The notes: generated by a model from the letters alone, not told the origin. DNA of 64,000 bases from Saccharothrix ecbatanensis (GCF_014205015.1 NZ_JACHMO010000001.1:124001-188000); one strand, 5' to 3'. Positions 44,590-53,700 are shown, numbered from the stretch's first letter. Program-made: numbers and translations.

Positions 44590-47358
44590 ATGGAATTCCG
44601 GTTGTTCGGTGAGGTACGGGTGCTCGCGGGCGACCGGCCGCTGGACGTCGGAACGCCGCGGCAACAGGCCGTGCTGGCAGCCCTCCTTGTGGACGCCGGC
44701 CGTCCGGTCGACATCGAGACCCTCATCGACCGGGTCTGGGACGAAGCGCCGCCCGTCGAGGCGCGGAACGTCCTGTACTCGCACCTCAGCCGCATCCGGC
44801 GGCTGCTCGCCACCGCCAGTGGGCACACCGGCGTCCGGGCCCGGCTGGAGCGTCGCAGCGCCGGGTACGTGCTGGACGTCGATCCGGACCTCGTGGACCT
44901 GCACCGGTTCGCCCGGCTGACGGCACGCGGCCCGGCGGGGGACACGGCCCGCGCGGCGGCGTTGACGGAGGCGCTGGACCTGTGGAGCGGCCCCCCGCTC
45001 GCCGGGATCTCCGGTGACTGGGTCGACCAGGTCCGGAACAGCTGGCGGCGGCGCAGGCTCGACGCGGTGACGGCGTGGGGCGAGGTGGAGCTGCGGCTCG
45101 GCCGGGCCGACGCGGTGACCGCCGCGCTGCCCGACGTCCTCGCGGAGTACCCCCTCTCCGAGCCGCTGGAGGCCCTGTTCATGCGGGCGCTGCACGCGGC
45201 CGGGCGGGACGCGGAGGCGATCGAGCGCTACGCCGTCATCCGGGCCAGGCTCGCCGACGAGCTGGGCACCGATCCCGGCGCCGAGCTGCGCGCCCTGCAC
45301 AGCGCGATCCTGCGCGGTGAACTGCCGCAGTCCGAGCCGGACAGTCCACTCGCGACACCCGCCCAACTCCCACCGGACATGCCCGGTTTCGCGGGCCGCG
45401 AGGAGGAGCTGCGGCTGCTGGACGACCTGGCGGGCGGCAGTGCGACGGCGGTGCGGATCGTCGCCGTGTCCGGCACAGCGGGCGTGGGCAAGACGGCACT
45501 GGTCGTGCACTGGGCACATCGGATGCGCGGGCACTTCCCCGGTGGGCAGCTGTACGTGAACCTGCGCGGGTTCGACCCGACCGGCTCACCGGTCACGCCC
45601 GCCGAGGCGGTGCGGCGGTTCCTGGACGCGTTCGAGGTGTCGCCGCAACGCATTCCGGTCGGCTTCGAGGCGCAGGTCGGCCTGTGCCGCAGCCTGCTCG
45701 CGAACCGCCGGGTGCTGGTGGTGCTGGACAACGCCCGCGACGCCGAGCACGTGCGCCCATTGCTGCCCGGGTCGCCGGACTGCCTGGTGCTGGTGACCAG
45801 CCGGGACCAGCTGTCCGGACTGGTGGCCGACGGCGCCCGGCACCTGACCGTGGACCTGCTCGAAGCCGACGAGGCGCGGCGGCTGCTGGCCGGACGGCTC
45901 GGCGCCGAACGGATCGCGGCGGAGCCCCGTGCGGTGGACGAGATCGTGGCGCTGTGCGCGCGGCTGCCGTTGGCGCTCGCGGTGGTGGCGGCCCGTGCGG
46001 CAACGCACCCGAAGTTCGGGCTGGTGGCGCTGGCGCGTGAGCTGCGCGCGGCGCGGGGGAGTCTGGACGAGTTCTCGGGCGCCGATCCGGCGACGGACCC
46101 GAGGGCCGTGTTCTCGTGGTCCTACCTCCAGTTGACCGCCGACGCGGCCCGGCTGTTCCGGTTGACGGGCCTGCACCCCGGACCCGACCTCGGCACCCAT
46201 GCCGCGGCGAGCCTGGCCGGACTGCCGTCGCGCGCGGTGCGCCCGTTGCTCGCCGAACTGTCCCGGGCGCACCTCGTCACTGAGCACAGCCCCGGTCGCT
46301 ACACCTGCCACGACCTGCTGCGCGCCTACGCCTCCGAGCAGGCGCAGGTGCTCGACCTCGAGCCCGACCGGCGTGCGGCCCTCCGGCGGACGCTGTGCCA
46401 CTACCTGCACACCGCGAACGACGCGGACCGGCTGCTCGACCCGCGCCGGGAGGAACTTCCCACGCTGACGGCACTTCCGCCGGGCGTCACGCCCGAACCG
46501 GTCGCCGACCGCACGGAGGCACTGGCCTGGTTCGACGCCGAACACCGCGTGCTGCTGGCGGCGATCCAGCAGGAGCCGGCGTTCGACGTCGAGGTGTGGG
46601 AGCTGATCTGGGCGATGCGGCGGTTCCTCGCGCACCAAGGCCACTGGCAGGACGAGATCGACTCGCTGAACGTGGCGCTGGCCGCCGCACGACGCCTCGG
46701 CGACCCGCTCAAGCAGGCGTTCGCGCACTGCTACAAGGGCTGCACCTACGTGTGGTTCGGCAAGTACGAGGACGCGTGTGCCGAACTGGATGTCGCGCTC
46801 TCCCTCTACCGCGAGGCGGGCGATCGCGTCGGCGAGGCTTACGTCCAGTTCTACCACTCGTGGCTGCTCGACCGGCAGGAGCGCAACGTCGAGGCGCTGT
46901 CGCACGCCGAGCAGGCGTTGGAGCTGTTCCGGGCGGCGGGCCACCAGGCGGGCCAGGCCAAGGTGCTGAACGCGGTCGGGTGGTTCCACGCGCTGCTCGG
47001 CGACCACGAGACGGCCATCGGGTACTGCCGCAAAGCCCTTGACCTGCAAACGGAACTCGGCGACCAGCTCGGGGCGGGCCAGACCTGGCACAGCCTCGGC
47101 TACGCCTACCAGCAGCTCGAAGACCACGGCCGGGCGGTGGCCTGCTACCAGGCCGCGGTGGACCTGTTCGAGGCGTCCGGCTACCGGATCAACGAGGCGC
47201 ACGTGCTGTCGTCCCTGGGCGACGCGCTCCACGACGCGGGGGACGTCGACGCCGCCCGTGACGCCTGGCAGCGGTCCGTCGACATCCTCGACCAGCTCAG
47301 CCACCCGGACGCGGACGACACCCGGGTCAAGCTGACGAAGTCCACATCGGACACATGA
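44590..47358 (+). CDS. AfsR/SARP-family regulator with NB-ARC and TPR domains
   Basis: A 922-residue pathway activator. The N-terminal OmpR-like winged helix (about 1-95: MEFRLFGEVRVLAGDRPL, then LYSHLSRIRRLLA) is followed by the BTAD domain (~98-245), an NB-ARC STAND ATPase with a P-loop SGTAGVGKTAL (around residues 294-304) and VLVVLDNARD, and C-terminal TPR repeats (~640-900; e.g. DACAELDVALSLYREAGD, ALSHAEQALELFRAAGHQ). Such proteins switch on secondary-metabolite clusters in response to a ligand or stress. The RiPP precursor gene follows after 13 bp on the same strand, so it is probably the cluster-specific activator. The direct repeats just upstream suggest self-control. Confidence 0.92.
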   Translation: MEFRLFGEVRVLAGDRPLDVGTPRQQAVLAALLVDAGRPVDIETLIDRVWDEAPPVEARNVLYSHLSRIRRLLATASGHTGVRARLERRSAGYVLDVDPDLVDLHRFARLTARGPAGDTARAAALTEALDLWSGPPLAGISGDWVDQVRNSWRRRRLDAVTAWGEVELRLGRADAVTAALPDVLAEYPLSEPLEALFMRALHAAGRDAEAIERYAVIRARLADELGTDPGAELRALHSAILRGELPQSEPDSPLATPAQLPPDMPGFAGREEELRLLDDLAGGSATAVRIVAVSGTAGVGKTALVVHWAHRMRGHFPGGQLYVNLRGFDPTGSPVTPAEAVRRFLDAFEVSPQRIPVGFEAQVGLCRSLLANRRVLVVLDNARDAEHVRPLLPGSPDCLVLVTSRDQLSGLVADGARHLTVDLLEADEARRLLAGRLGAERIAAEPRAVDEIVALCARLPLALAVVAARAATHPKFGLVALARELRAARGSLDEFSGADPATDPRAVFSWSYLQLTADAARLFRLTGLHPGPDLGTHAAASLAGLPSRAVRPLLAELSRAHLVTEHSPGRYTCHDLLRAYASEQAQVLDLEPDRRAALRRTLCHYLHTANDADRLLDPRREELPTLTALPPGVTPEPVADRTEALAWFDAEHRVLLAAIQQEPAFDVEVWELIWAMRRFLAHQGHWQDEIDSLNVALAAARRLGDPLKQAFAHCYKGCTYVWFGKYEDACAELDVALSLYREAGDRVGEAYVQFYHSWLLDRQERNVEALSHAEQALELFRAAGHQAGQAKVLNAVGWFHALLGDHETAIGYCRKALDLQTELGDQLGAGQTWHSLGYAYQQLEDHGRAVACYQAAVDLFEASGYRINEAHVLSSLGDALHDAGDVDAARDAWQRSVDILDQLSHPDADDTRVKLTKSTSDT

Positions 47359-47371
47359 GAGGCAAGGAACA

Positions 47372-47746
47372 ATGACCGAATCGTTCATCACGGCCGAAGA
47401 CATCGAAGAACTCTTCGCGAAGCTCGACGAGGTGGAGCTGAACGACCCGCAGCGCGCCCTGCTCTCGGCGATCCTCAAGGTCGCCGGCGACGTCACCGAT
47501 GTCACCGACCTGTCGGAGGAATCGGAGGAATCGGAGGACAAACGTTCGTTCAGCGACCAGTTCGCGACCTCGTTCACCCCGCACCAGGCCGCCTTGATCG
47601 TCGAGTACGTCGAGGCTCCCGCGGGCCCGAGCCTGATCAGCCGGGTCACGCCGCCTTGTCCGCCGCTACCGGCCGGTTCCGCGACCCCTGCGCTGATCAG
47701 CAGGCTGATCAGCAGAAACGTCCGCCCGGACAGCTCGCAGCCGTGA
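47372..47746 (+). CDS. RiPP precursor-like peptide
   Basis: A 124-residue peptide encoded directly before, and overlapping, a radical SAM maturase. The acidic N-terminal part (TAEDIEELFAKLDEVELNDPQRALLSAILK) resembles leaders of natural-product precursors found with this maturase family, although the grouping is by pattern recognition. An acidic stretch (residues 40-57) and a segment SFSDQFATSFTPHQAALIVEY follow. The likely core is the C-terminal ~41 residues, which have a different composition: Pro-rich PPCPPLPAG around the only cysteine (Cys96), flanked by three Leu-Ile-Ser-Arg motifs (SLISRV; ALISRLISRNV). The ATG has a good ribosome site (GAGAGGCAAGGA). The mature product and cleavage site are unknown. 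Confidence 0.75.
   Translation: MTESFITAEDIEELFAKLDEVELNDPQRALLSAILKVAGDVTDVTDLSEESEESEDKRSFSDQFATSFTPHQAALIVEYVEAPAGPSLISRVTPPCPPLPAGSATPALISRLISRNVRPDSSQP
47630..47715. repeat. repeated CTGATCAGC coding Leu-Ile-Ser in the precursor core
   Basis: The 9-mer CTGATCAGC occurs three times in the core-encoding part of the precursor gene (near 47632, 47691 and 47704), each encoding Leu-Ile-Ser and followed by an Arg codon. The use of identical codons suggests recent internal duplication of a core motif. Confidence 0.7.
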
Positions 47747-49575
47747 CCGTGCCGACGGTCCTGGTGTCGATGCCGTTCATGCAGGTCGATCGTCCGTCGA
47801 TCCAATTGGGACTGTTGAAGGCGATCGGCGAGGCGAACGGCTTCCCGGTGCGCACCCTGCACGCGAACCTCGACTTCGCGGCACGGATCGGGCCGGACTA
47901 CTACCGGCTGCTCGCCGAGCACCGGGGCAGGCAGATCGGCGACTGGCTGTTCTCCGTGGAGGCTTTCGGCGCTGCCGCACCGGACGTAGACGGCGAGTTG
48001 CCCGCGGAGTTCGCCGACGAGTTGGCCTACTTGGCAAGGGAGTCCGGGTCGGTGCGCGACCGGCTGGTGCGAACGCGCGACCACGACGTGCCCGCGTTCC
48101 TGGACGCGTTGGTGGACGGGTTCGACTGGCACGGCACGAGGGTCGTCGGCTTCAGCTCGACGTTCCAGCAGAACACCGCCTCGTTCGCGTTGGCCCGGCG
48201 GCTGAAGGAACGGTTCCCGGACATCGTCACGGTGTTCGGCGGCGCGAACTTCGACGGCGAGATGGGCCTCGAACTCGTGCGTTCGGTGGACTGCGTCGAC
48301 TACGCGGTCATCGGTGAGGGGGACCGGGCGTTTCCGCAGCTGTTGGCGGCATTGGCGGCGGGAACGGATCCCGCCGAGGTTCCGGGCGTCGCCCGCCGTG
48401 CCGGTGACCGGGTGGTGGCGGCCGTCGCGTCGCCACCGCTCGAGCACCTGGACGACCTGCCCGCGCCGGACTACGGCGAGTTCTTCGAACGGTCGGCTTC
48501 GTTGGGCCTGCCGACCGCGGAGGTGTGGCTGCCGTTCGAGTCGGCGCGGGGCTGTTGGTGGGGAGCCAAGCACCATTGCACGTTCTGCGGCCTCAACGGC
48601 ACCACGATGAAGTTCCGCGCGAAGTCGCCGCAACGCGTGCTGGACGAGCTGGTCGGGCAGTCGCGGCGCTACCACGCGTTCCGCTTCGAGGCCGTCGACA
48701 ACATCCTCGACCCGGCCTACCTGAAGGAGCTGTTCCCCGCACTGGCCGCCGGCCGCCACGACTTCGAGATCTTCTACGAGGTCAAGGCGAACCTGACGAG
48801 GGAACAGCTGAAAGTCCTGGCGCACGGCGGTGTCACGCACCTCCAGCCAGGGTTGGAGTCGCTCAGTTCGGCCGTGCTCCGGCTGATGGACAAGGGTGTG
48901 CGGGCGGCGCAGAACGTCAACCTGCTGCGTTGGGCCCGGTACTACGGCTTGCAGGTGGGCTGGAACATCCTGTGGGGCTTCCCCGGTGAAACCGAGGAGG
49001 ACTACCTGGCCCAGGCTGCCGTCGTGCCGCACCTCGTGCACCTGCAACCGCCGGCGAGCGCCGCCGAGATCTGGCTCGAACGCTTCAGCCCCCTGTACAC
49101 GCGGCCCGACCGGTTCGGGCTGCTGCGCCGCAGTTCCGAGGCCAGCTACCGGCACGTGTACCCGGACAGCGTGGACATCGACCGGGTCGCCTACTTCTTC
49201 GACTACGAGTTCGCCGACGCCCTGCCGCCGTCCGCTTATGCGCTGTTGGCGAAGGCGGTGGCGGAGTGGTCGGAGGCGTGGTCGCACAGCCGGCCGTCGC
49301 TCACGTTCCGGTCCACGCGCGGGTTCCTCCAGATCGACGACCGGCGGCAGCAGGGGCACGACGGCACGTACACGTTCCACGACACGCTCGCGGACATCTA
49401 CCTCGCGTGCAGCGAACGACCGACCACGGCTTCGGCCGTCCACTCCGCGTTGGGGCTGGACCGGCCGGTGGCGGACGTCGAGGCGGCGTTCGAGCAGTTC
49501 GCGGAACGCGGGCTCATGTTCCTGGACGGCAACCTGGCGCTGTCCCTCGCGCTCCCCGCCACGCCTGGGCGCTGA
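47743..49575 (+). CDS. RiPP maturation radical SAM/B12 C-methyltransferase
   Basis: A 610-residue enzyme of the 'RiPP maturation radical SAM protein 1' type. The N-terminal ~230 residues form a cobalamin-binding-like domain (VSMPFMQVDRPSIQLGLLKA; VVGFSSTFQQNTASFALARR; VFGGANFDGEMG). The radical SAM core follows, with the cluster motif C271-x7-C279-x2-C282 (RGCWWGAKHHCTFCGLNG), the spacing this family uses instead of the common CX3CX2C. Other hallmarks are FEAVDNILDP, YEVKANLTREQL, NLLRWARYYGL and WGFPGETEEDY. The expected reaction is methylation of unactivated carbons in the precursor core. Its GTG overlaps the precursor stop (GTGA), tying the two together in translation. Its last 62 bp overlap the convergent MFS gene. 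Confidence 0.9.
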   Translation: MTVPTVLVSMPFMQVDRPSIQLGLLKAIGEANGFPVRTLHANLDFAARIGPDYYRLLAEHRGRQIGDWLFSVEAFGAAAPDVDGELPAEFADELAYLARESGSVRDRLVRTRDHDVPAFLDALVDGFDWHGTRVVGFSSTFQQNTASFALARRLKERFPDIVTVFGGANFDGEMGLELVRSVDCVDYAVIGEGDRAFPQLLAALAAGTDPAEVPGVARRAGDRVVAAVASPPLEHLDDLPAPDYGEFFERSASLGLPTAEVWLPFESARGCWWGAKHHCTFCGLNGTTMKFRAKSPQRVLDELVGQSRRYHAFRFEAVDNILDPAYLKELFPALAAGRHDFEIFYEVKANLTREQLKVLAHGGVTHLQPGLESLSSAVLRLMDKGVRAAQNVNLLRWARYYGLQVGWNILWGFPGETEEDYLAQAAVVPHLVHLQPPASAAEIWLERFSPLYTRPDRFGLLRRSSEASYRHVYPDSVDIDRVAYFFDYEFADALPPSAYALLAKAVAEWSEAWSHSRPSLTFRSTRGFLQIDDRRQQGHDGTYTFHDTLADIYLACSERPTTASAVHSALGLDRPVADVEAAFEQFAERGLMFLDGNLALSLALPATPGR

Positions 49576-50731
49576 CGAGCAGCCCGGCGGCCACGGTGAC
49601 CGCCACGAACATCCAGCCGCCGGTGTGGACGCCGTGGCGTTCGCTGACGAGCCCGAAGACGATCGCCACGGGGAGAAAGGCGATCCAGGACAGCGTGCTG
49701 ACGCCGGACGCGACTCCCGTGCGGACGGTGGCGGGGACGGCGTCGTGCAGGAGGCGTGAGACGTGGATGCTCGCGGCCACGACCAGCAGTGCGAGCAGGA
49801 TCTGAGCACCTGTCACGACGAGGACGTGCGCGCTGGTGGTGAGCGTCAGGCCGGCCGCCGTCATCAGCACGGCCACGGCTGCCGCTGTGCGTGGCCGGTC
49901 GAGGTCGAGTTTTCCGGCGAGCAGCCCGCCGAGTCCGAGGGCGGAGACGAGTCCGGCCCAGTACGGGCCGTACAGGAGCGCGGGTGCGGCCGGCGCCACC
50001 AGCCACAGCGGTCCGAATTCGAGCAGCAGTTGCAGGATGAGCGCGGCCAGCACGGCCATGGTGACGACCGGCAGCAGTCGGCCGCCTCGGGTCAGGGTGC
50101 GGCAGGTGAGGGCGACGTGCGCGCTGAGTGAGGTCGTGCCCGTGGCACGGTGCAGCTGCGGCTCGGTGAACCGGAGGAGGGCGACGATCGACAGCGCCAC
50201 GAACGGCACCGTCACCAGGTACGTCGTGCGGGTACCGGCGAGCCCGGCCAGCGCACCGCCCGCGAGCGCGCTCGTCACCAGGGCGGCGCTGTTGACCAGT
50301 CGGACACGGCCGAGCTGCCGCTCGAATCCGTCGCTGTCACCGGTCTCCTCCAGGACGGTGTCGTACACGACGGCGTCCATCGTTCCCGAGTACATCGCGA
50401 AGAAGACGCCCAGTGCCAGCGCGCTGAGGAAGTACATGGGCACGCTGTGGCTGAGGCCGCCGAGCAGTGCGCTGACCATGAGCGCCACGCTCGACAGGAC
50501 GAGGACACCGCGACGGCTCCACCGGTCCGCGAGGATTCCGGATGGCACCTCGATGACCGGCACGATCGCGGCGTACGCGGCGGCCATCAGCCCGATGCTC
50601 GCCGCGTCGAAACCGATCTCGTTCATGAACAGCTTCTCGACCGGCACCCAGAAGCCCACGCCTTGGAGGAACGCGGCGGCTTGCAGCGGGAGCAGGCGTC
50701 GCTTCAGCCGGGATCGCTGGACGGTGGTCAC
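49514..50731 (-). CDS. MFS transporter, probable RiPP exporter
   Basis: A 405-residue major facilitator with about 12 membrane helices and the MFS loop motif after helix 2 (GILADRWSRRGVLV). The GTG start follows GAGGAG. Its 3' end overlaps the radical SAM gene tail-to-tail by 62 bp, which makes an association with the cluster likely; export of the mature peptide is the simplest role. It shares a promoter region with the YCII-sigma module on the other strand. The real specificity cannot be read from sequence. Confidence 0.8.
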   Translation of the reverse strand: MTTVQRSRLKRRLLPLQAAAFLQGVGFWVPVEKLFMNEIGFDAASIGLMAAAYAAIVPVIEVPSGILADRWSRRGVLVLSSVALMVSALLGGLSHSVPMYFLSALALGVFFAMYSGTMDAVVYDTVLEETGDSDGFERQLGRVRLVNSAALVTSALAGGALAGLAGTRTTYLVTVPFVALSIVALLRFTEPQLHRATGTTSLSAHVALTCRTLTRGGRLLPVVTMAVLAALILQLLLEFGPLWLVAPAAPALLYGPYWAGLVSALGLGGLLAGKLDLDRPRTAAAVAVLMTAAGLTLTTSAHVLVVTGAQILLALLVVAASIHVSRLLHDAVPATVRTGVASGVSTLSWIAFLPVAIVFGLVSERHGVHTGGWMFVAVTVAAGLLVSAQAWRGARGTAPGCRPGT

Positions 50732-50873
50732 GGCAGGCTCCTCTTCGACGGCATCGCGGGGACATCGGCGCCGACGACCGGTTCTCGACATCGGTCCGGC
50801 CGGGATGTCGAGATCGGGGTGGTCGGCCACGATGTCCCCGTGAACGGCGTCCGCACGAGCGAGGAGCGAACCG

Positions 50874-51248
50874 GTGAAGTTCATGCTGATGATCTGGAGC
50901 AACCCGGAGAACTGGGACGCGTTGCCCCCGGCGGACCGGGCGGCGTTGGCGGGTGACGCGGTGGCCGAGCACGCCGCCATCGACGCCGACCTGCTCCGCT
51001 CAGGCGAGCTGGTGATCTCGGCGGCGTTGGCCGACCCGATCACCTCCCGCGCCGTCCGGGTCCGCGACGGGGTCGTGACCAGCACCGATGGGCCGTATGC
51101 GGAGGCGAAGGAGTACTTGGCCGGGTACTACCTGGTCGACTGCGAGAGCGTGGACCGGGCGGTGGAGATCGCGGCGCGGATACCGGACGCGCGGTGGGAA
51201 CGGGTCGAGGTCCGGGCGGCCATGGACGTCGCGGGCCTGGAGATGTGA
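50874..51248 (+). CDS. YCII/DGPF-domain protein
   Basis: A 124-residue dimeric alpha-beta barrel-type protein of the YCII-related family (MKFMLMIWSNPENWDALPP; TSTDGPYAEAKEYLAGYYLVD). The DGPF-like motif DGPYAE is the family mark. It is followed with no gap by an ECF sigma factor, the standard partner in ECF42-type modules, and probably acts as a sensor or helper of that sigma factor. A second module of this kind lies at 55983. Confidence 0.88.
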   Translation: MKFMLMIWSNPENWDALPPADRAALAGDAVAEHAAIDADLLRSGELVISAALADPITSRAVRVRDGVVTSTDGPYAEAKEYLAGYYLVDCESVDRAVEIAARIPDARWERVEVRAAMDVAGLEM

Positions 51249-52466
51249 GTGGACTCCGTCGAGGCCGTGCTGCGTGAGCAGGCGCCGCACGTGCTCGGGG
51301 CGTTGGTGCGCCATCACGGGCGGTTCGACGCGTGCGAGGACGCGGTGCAGGAGGCGTTGCTCGCAGCGGCCGTGCAGTGGGGTGAACACGGCGTGCCGGA
51401 GAGCCCGCGCGGCTGGCTGATCACCGTTGCCTCACGTCGGCTCACCGACCAGTGGCGCAGCGACACGGCACGTCACGTGCGTGAGGCTGCCGCACTGCCC
51501 CACAAGCAGATGGCTCCGGCGGCGGATGCCGTGCCCTCCGGGGAGGACGACACGTTGGTGCTGCTGTTCCTGTGCTGCCACCCGTCGTTGTCCCCGCCTT
51601 CACAGGTGGCGTTGACGCTGCGGGTGGTCGGCGGGCTGACCACGGCCCAGATCGCCCGCGCGTTCCTGGTCCCCGAGGCCACGATGGCGCAGCGGATCAG
51701 CCGGGCCAAGCAGCAGATCAAGGCGGCCGGGGCGCGGTTCGACCTACCGCCGCAGGACGCGTGGCGGCAGCGGTTGGACGTGGTGCTGCACGTGCTGTAC
51801 CTGGTGTTCAACGAGGGCTACGTCGCCACATCAGGCCCGGACGTGCATCGCGCCGAGTTGACGGACGAGGCGATCCGGCTCGTCCGGCAGATCCGGCGCC
51901 TGCTGCCCGACGACGGCGAAGTGGCCGGGCTCTTGGCGCTGATGCTGCTCACCGACGCACGGCGGCTCGCGCGCACCCAATCCGACGGAAGCCTGATCCC
52001 ACTGGCAGAGCAGGATCGCCGCCAGTGGAACCAGGACGTGCTGAGGGAAGGCGTCGGCATCGTCACCGAAACCCTGACCCGGTCCCGGATCGGCCCCTAC
52101 CAACTCCAGGCCGCGATCGCCGCCGTGCACGCCGAGGCACGGCGTGCGGAGGACACCGACTGGCCGCAGATCGTGGCGCTCTACGACGTGCTGACCCAGT
52201 TCTCGCCGAACCCGGTGGTCACGCTGAACCGTGCCGTAGCGGTGGCGATGGCGCACGGCGCGCAAGCGGGCCTCGACCTGATCGAGGAACTGGCTGGCGA
52301 CCGGCACTTGGCCGACCACCACCGCCTCCACGCCGTCCGCGCCCACCTGCTGGAGCTGGCCGGCCGTCCGGAGCCCGCCCGTGCCGCGTTCGAGGAGGCC
52401 GCGCGGCGGACGACGAGCACACCTGAACAGCGTTACCTGCGTGCGCGGGCCGACCGGCTCTCCTAG
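51249..52466 (+). CDS. ECF sigma factor, ECF42-like, with C-terminal extension
   Basis: A 405-residue extracytoplasmic-function sigma factor. Region 2 (FDACEDAVQEALLAAAVQW, GWLITVASRRLTDQWRS) and region 4 (VALTLRVVGGLTTAQIARAF, TMAQRISRAKQQI) are followed by a long helical, TPR-like extension with DVVLHVLYLVFNEGY and NPVVTLNRAVAVAMAHG. These are marks of the ECF42 group, which has no anti-sigma factor and is controlled through its extension and a YCII partner. The GTG starts directly after the YCII stop. It overlaps the convergent LURP-one gene by four bases. Confidence 0.9.
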   Translation: MDSVEAVLREQAPHVLGALVRHHGRFDACEDAVQEALLAAAVQWGEHGVPESPRGWLITVASRRLTDQWRSDTARHVREAAALPHKQMAPAADAVPSGEDDTLVLLFLCCHPSLSPPSQVALTLRVVGGLTTAQIARAFLVPEATMAQRISRAKQQIKAAGARFDLPPQDAWRQRLDVVLHVLYLVFNEGYVATSGPDVHRAELTDEAIRLVRQIRRLLPDDGEVAGLLALMLLTDARRLARTQSDGSLIPLAEQDRRQWNQDVLREGVGIVTETLTRSRIGPYQLQAAIAAVHAEARRAEDTDWPQIVALYDVLTQFSPNPVVTLNRAVAVAMAHGAQAGLDLIEELAGDRHLADHHRLHAVRAHLLELAGRPEPARAAFEEAARRTTSTPEQRYLRARADRLS

Positions 52467-53050
52467 CGGGACTGGAGGGCGTCCGTCGCGACGGCCTGCG
52501 CGATCACCACGCGGCGGTCGATGTACGGGTCGGCGACCTGGACCAGGTAGTGGTCGCGGACCCAGGTCTTCTTGTCCACGCTGAACACCGGCTGACCGTT
52601 GCGGACGTAGTCGAAGTGGTAGCGGAACGGGACCGGGATGTTGTTGACCAGGGGGATGAAACCCCACAGCCGGCGCAGGATCGCGAGGCCCGCGTTGCGC
52701 TCGCTGCCCGTGGCCGTCGGCGCGCCGGGGACGTCGAGGTGCCAGGTGGAGTTCATCAGGGACTTGCCGAAGTCCTTGCGGAAGTGGCCGATGGATCTGC
52801 CGTCGCCGTCGGTCACGTCGTAGCCGCTGCCGAGGTCGATCACCTTGCGCGCGCGGAAGCCCGCGAGCACCTGGCTCTTGCTGGAGTCGGTGTAGATCGT
52901 CACTTGCTCCTTGAACGCCATCCGCTTCTGCTCGACGAACGCGACGAGCTGGCCCGGCTCGCCGCCCTGGTCCGCGAAGATCTCGTAGCGGTTCACCATC
53001 AGGGTGACCTTCTGGTGCATGTGCAGCACGTTCATCGCCTGCGAGAGCAT
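52463..53050 (-). CDS. LURP-one-related/scramblase-like family protein
   Basis: A 195-residue protein with the tubby-like LURP-one fold pattern: repeated short beta segments (KVTLMVNRYEIFADQGGE; VAFVEQKRMAFKEQVTIYTD; VIDLGSGYDVTDGDGRSIGH; RYHFDYVRNGQPVFSVDKKT). Bacterial members are mostly of unknown function, though the fold binds membranes or lipids. It has no signal peptide. Its stop overlaps the ECF sigma gene tail-to-tail. Confidence 0.75.
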   Translation of the reverse strand: MLSQAMNVLHMHQKVTLMVNRYEIFADQGGEPGQLVAFVEQKRMAFKEQVTIYTDSSKSQVLAGFRARKVIDLGSGYDVTDGDGRSIGHFRKDFGKSLMNSTWHLDVPGAPTATGSERNAGLAILRRLWGFIPLVNNIPVPFRYHFDYVRNGQPVFSVDKKTWVRDHYLVQVADPYIDRRVVIAQAVATDALQSR

Positions 53051-53220
53051 CGTCGTCCCCTTGACCTTCGGTGGAGCCGCATTTTCACACCCGACCCGAC
53101 CAAGATCCCCAGAGGGACCGCCGTGCCCGCTCTGTCACCGTTCGGTCACCCAAGCCAGATATGACCGTGGAACGACAGGTACCGATTGACATTCGATAGG
53201 CAACGAGCGAGACTCGATGC

Positions 53221-53700
53221 ATGATCGCAGAGCGTTGGGCGGTAGCCCTGCTGAGGGTTTTCCTCGTGTTGTTGTTCGGGGTCCTGGTCGTGTTCCAGGT
53301 GATGTCCCTGCCGGGGCAGTTCGCGCACATGGCGCAGGAGTCGCCGGACATGGCCCACCTGAGGTGGCCGCTGACCGCCATCACGGTGTTCTGGGTGCTG
53401 TGCGTCCAGGTGGTCGTCGTGTCGACCTGGAGGTTGCTGACCCTGGTCAAGAACGACCAGATCTTCAGTGAGGCGTCCCTGAAGTGGGTGGACGCGATCG
53501 TGTGGGCCATCGCCGCCGCGTGGGTCGTGTTCGTGGGCGTGTTCCTCTGGGTCGGCTTCAACGCGGACGACCCCGGCGTGCCGCTCATGCTGTTCCTGAT
53601 GCTGATCGGCCTCAGCGTGCTGGGGCTGCTGATGGTGGTGATGCGGGCGCTGCTGCGGCAGGCCACCACGCTGCGGGACGACATGGAATCGGTGATCTGA
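53221..53700 (+). CDS. DUF2975 membrane protein
   Basis: A 159-residue protein with four membrane helices (LLRVFLVLLFGVLVVFQVM; WPLTAITVFWVLCVQVVVVS; VDAIVWAIAAAWVVFVGVFLW; PLMLFLMLIGLSVLGLLMVV), the DUF2975 layout. DUF2975 proteins are regularly encoded next to a small XRE regulator, as here, and may sense a membrane signal and hold the regulator. It is the first gene of a four-gene unit with the XRE gene and an ABC exporter. Confidence 0.85.
   Translation: MIAERWAVALLRVFLVLLFGVLVVFQVMSLPGQFAHMAQESPDMAHLRWPLTAITVFWVLCVQVVVVSTWRLLTLVKNDQIFSEASLKWVDAIVWAIAAAWVVFVGVFLWVGFNADDPGVPLMLFLMLIGLSVLGLLMVVMRALLRQATTLRDDMESVI

Noticed and set aside
48553..48588. Apparent lack of the standard CX3CX2C radical SAM motif
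   Set aside because: CX7CX2C within RGCWWGxxHHCTFCG is the usual form in this RiPP maturase family, so the enzyme is not considered defective.
45586..49809. Very long minus-strand open frame (over 1400 codons) opposite the SARP and radical SAM genes
   Set aside because: It is an antisense shadow of high-GC coding sequence: Arg/Gly/His-rich, no domain, and it spans several well-supported plus-strand genes.
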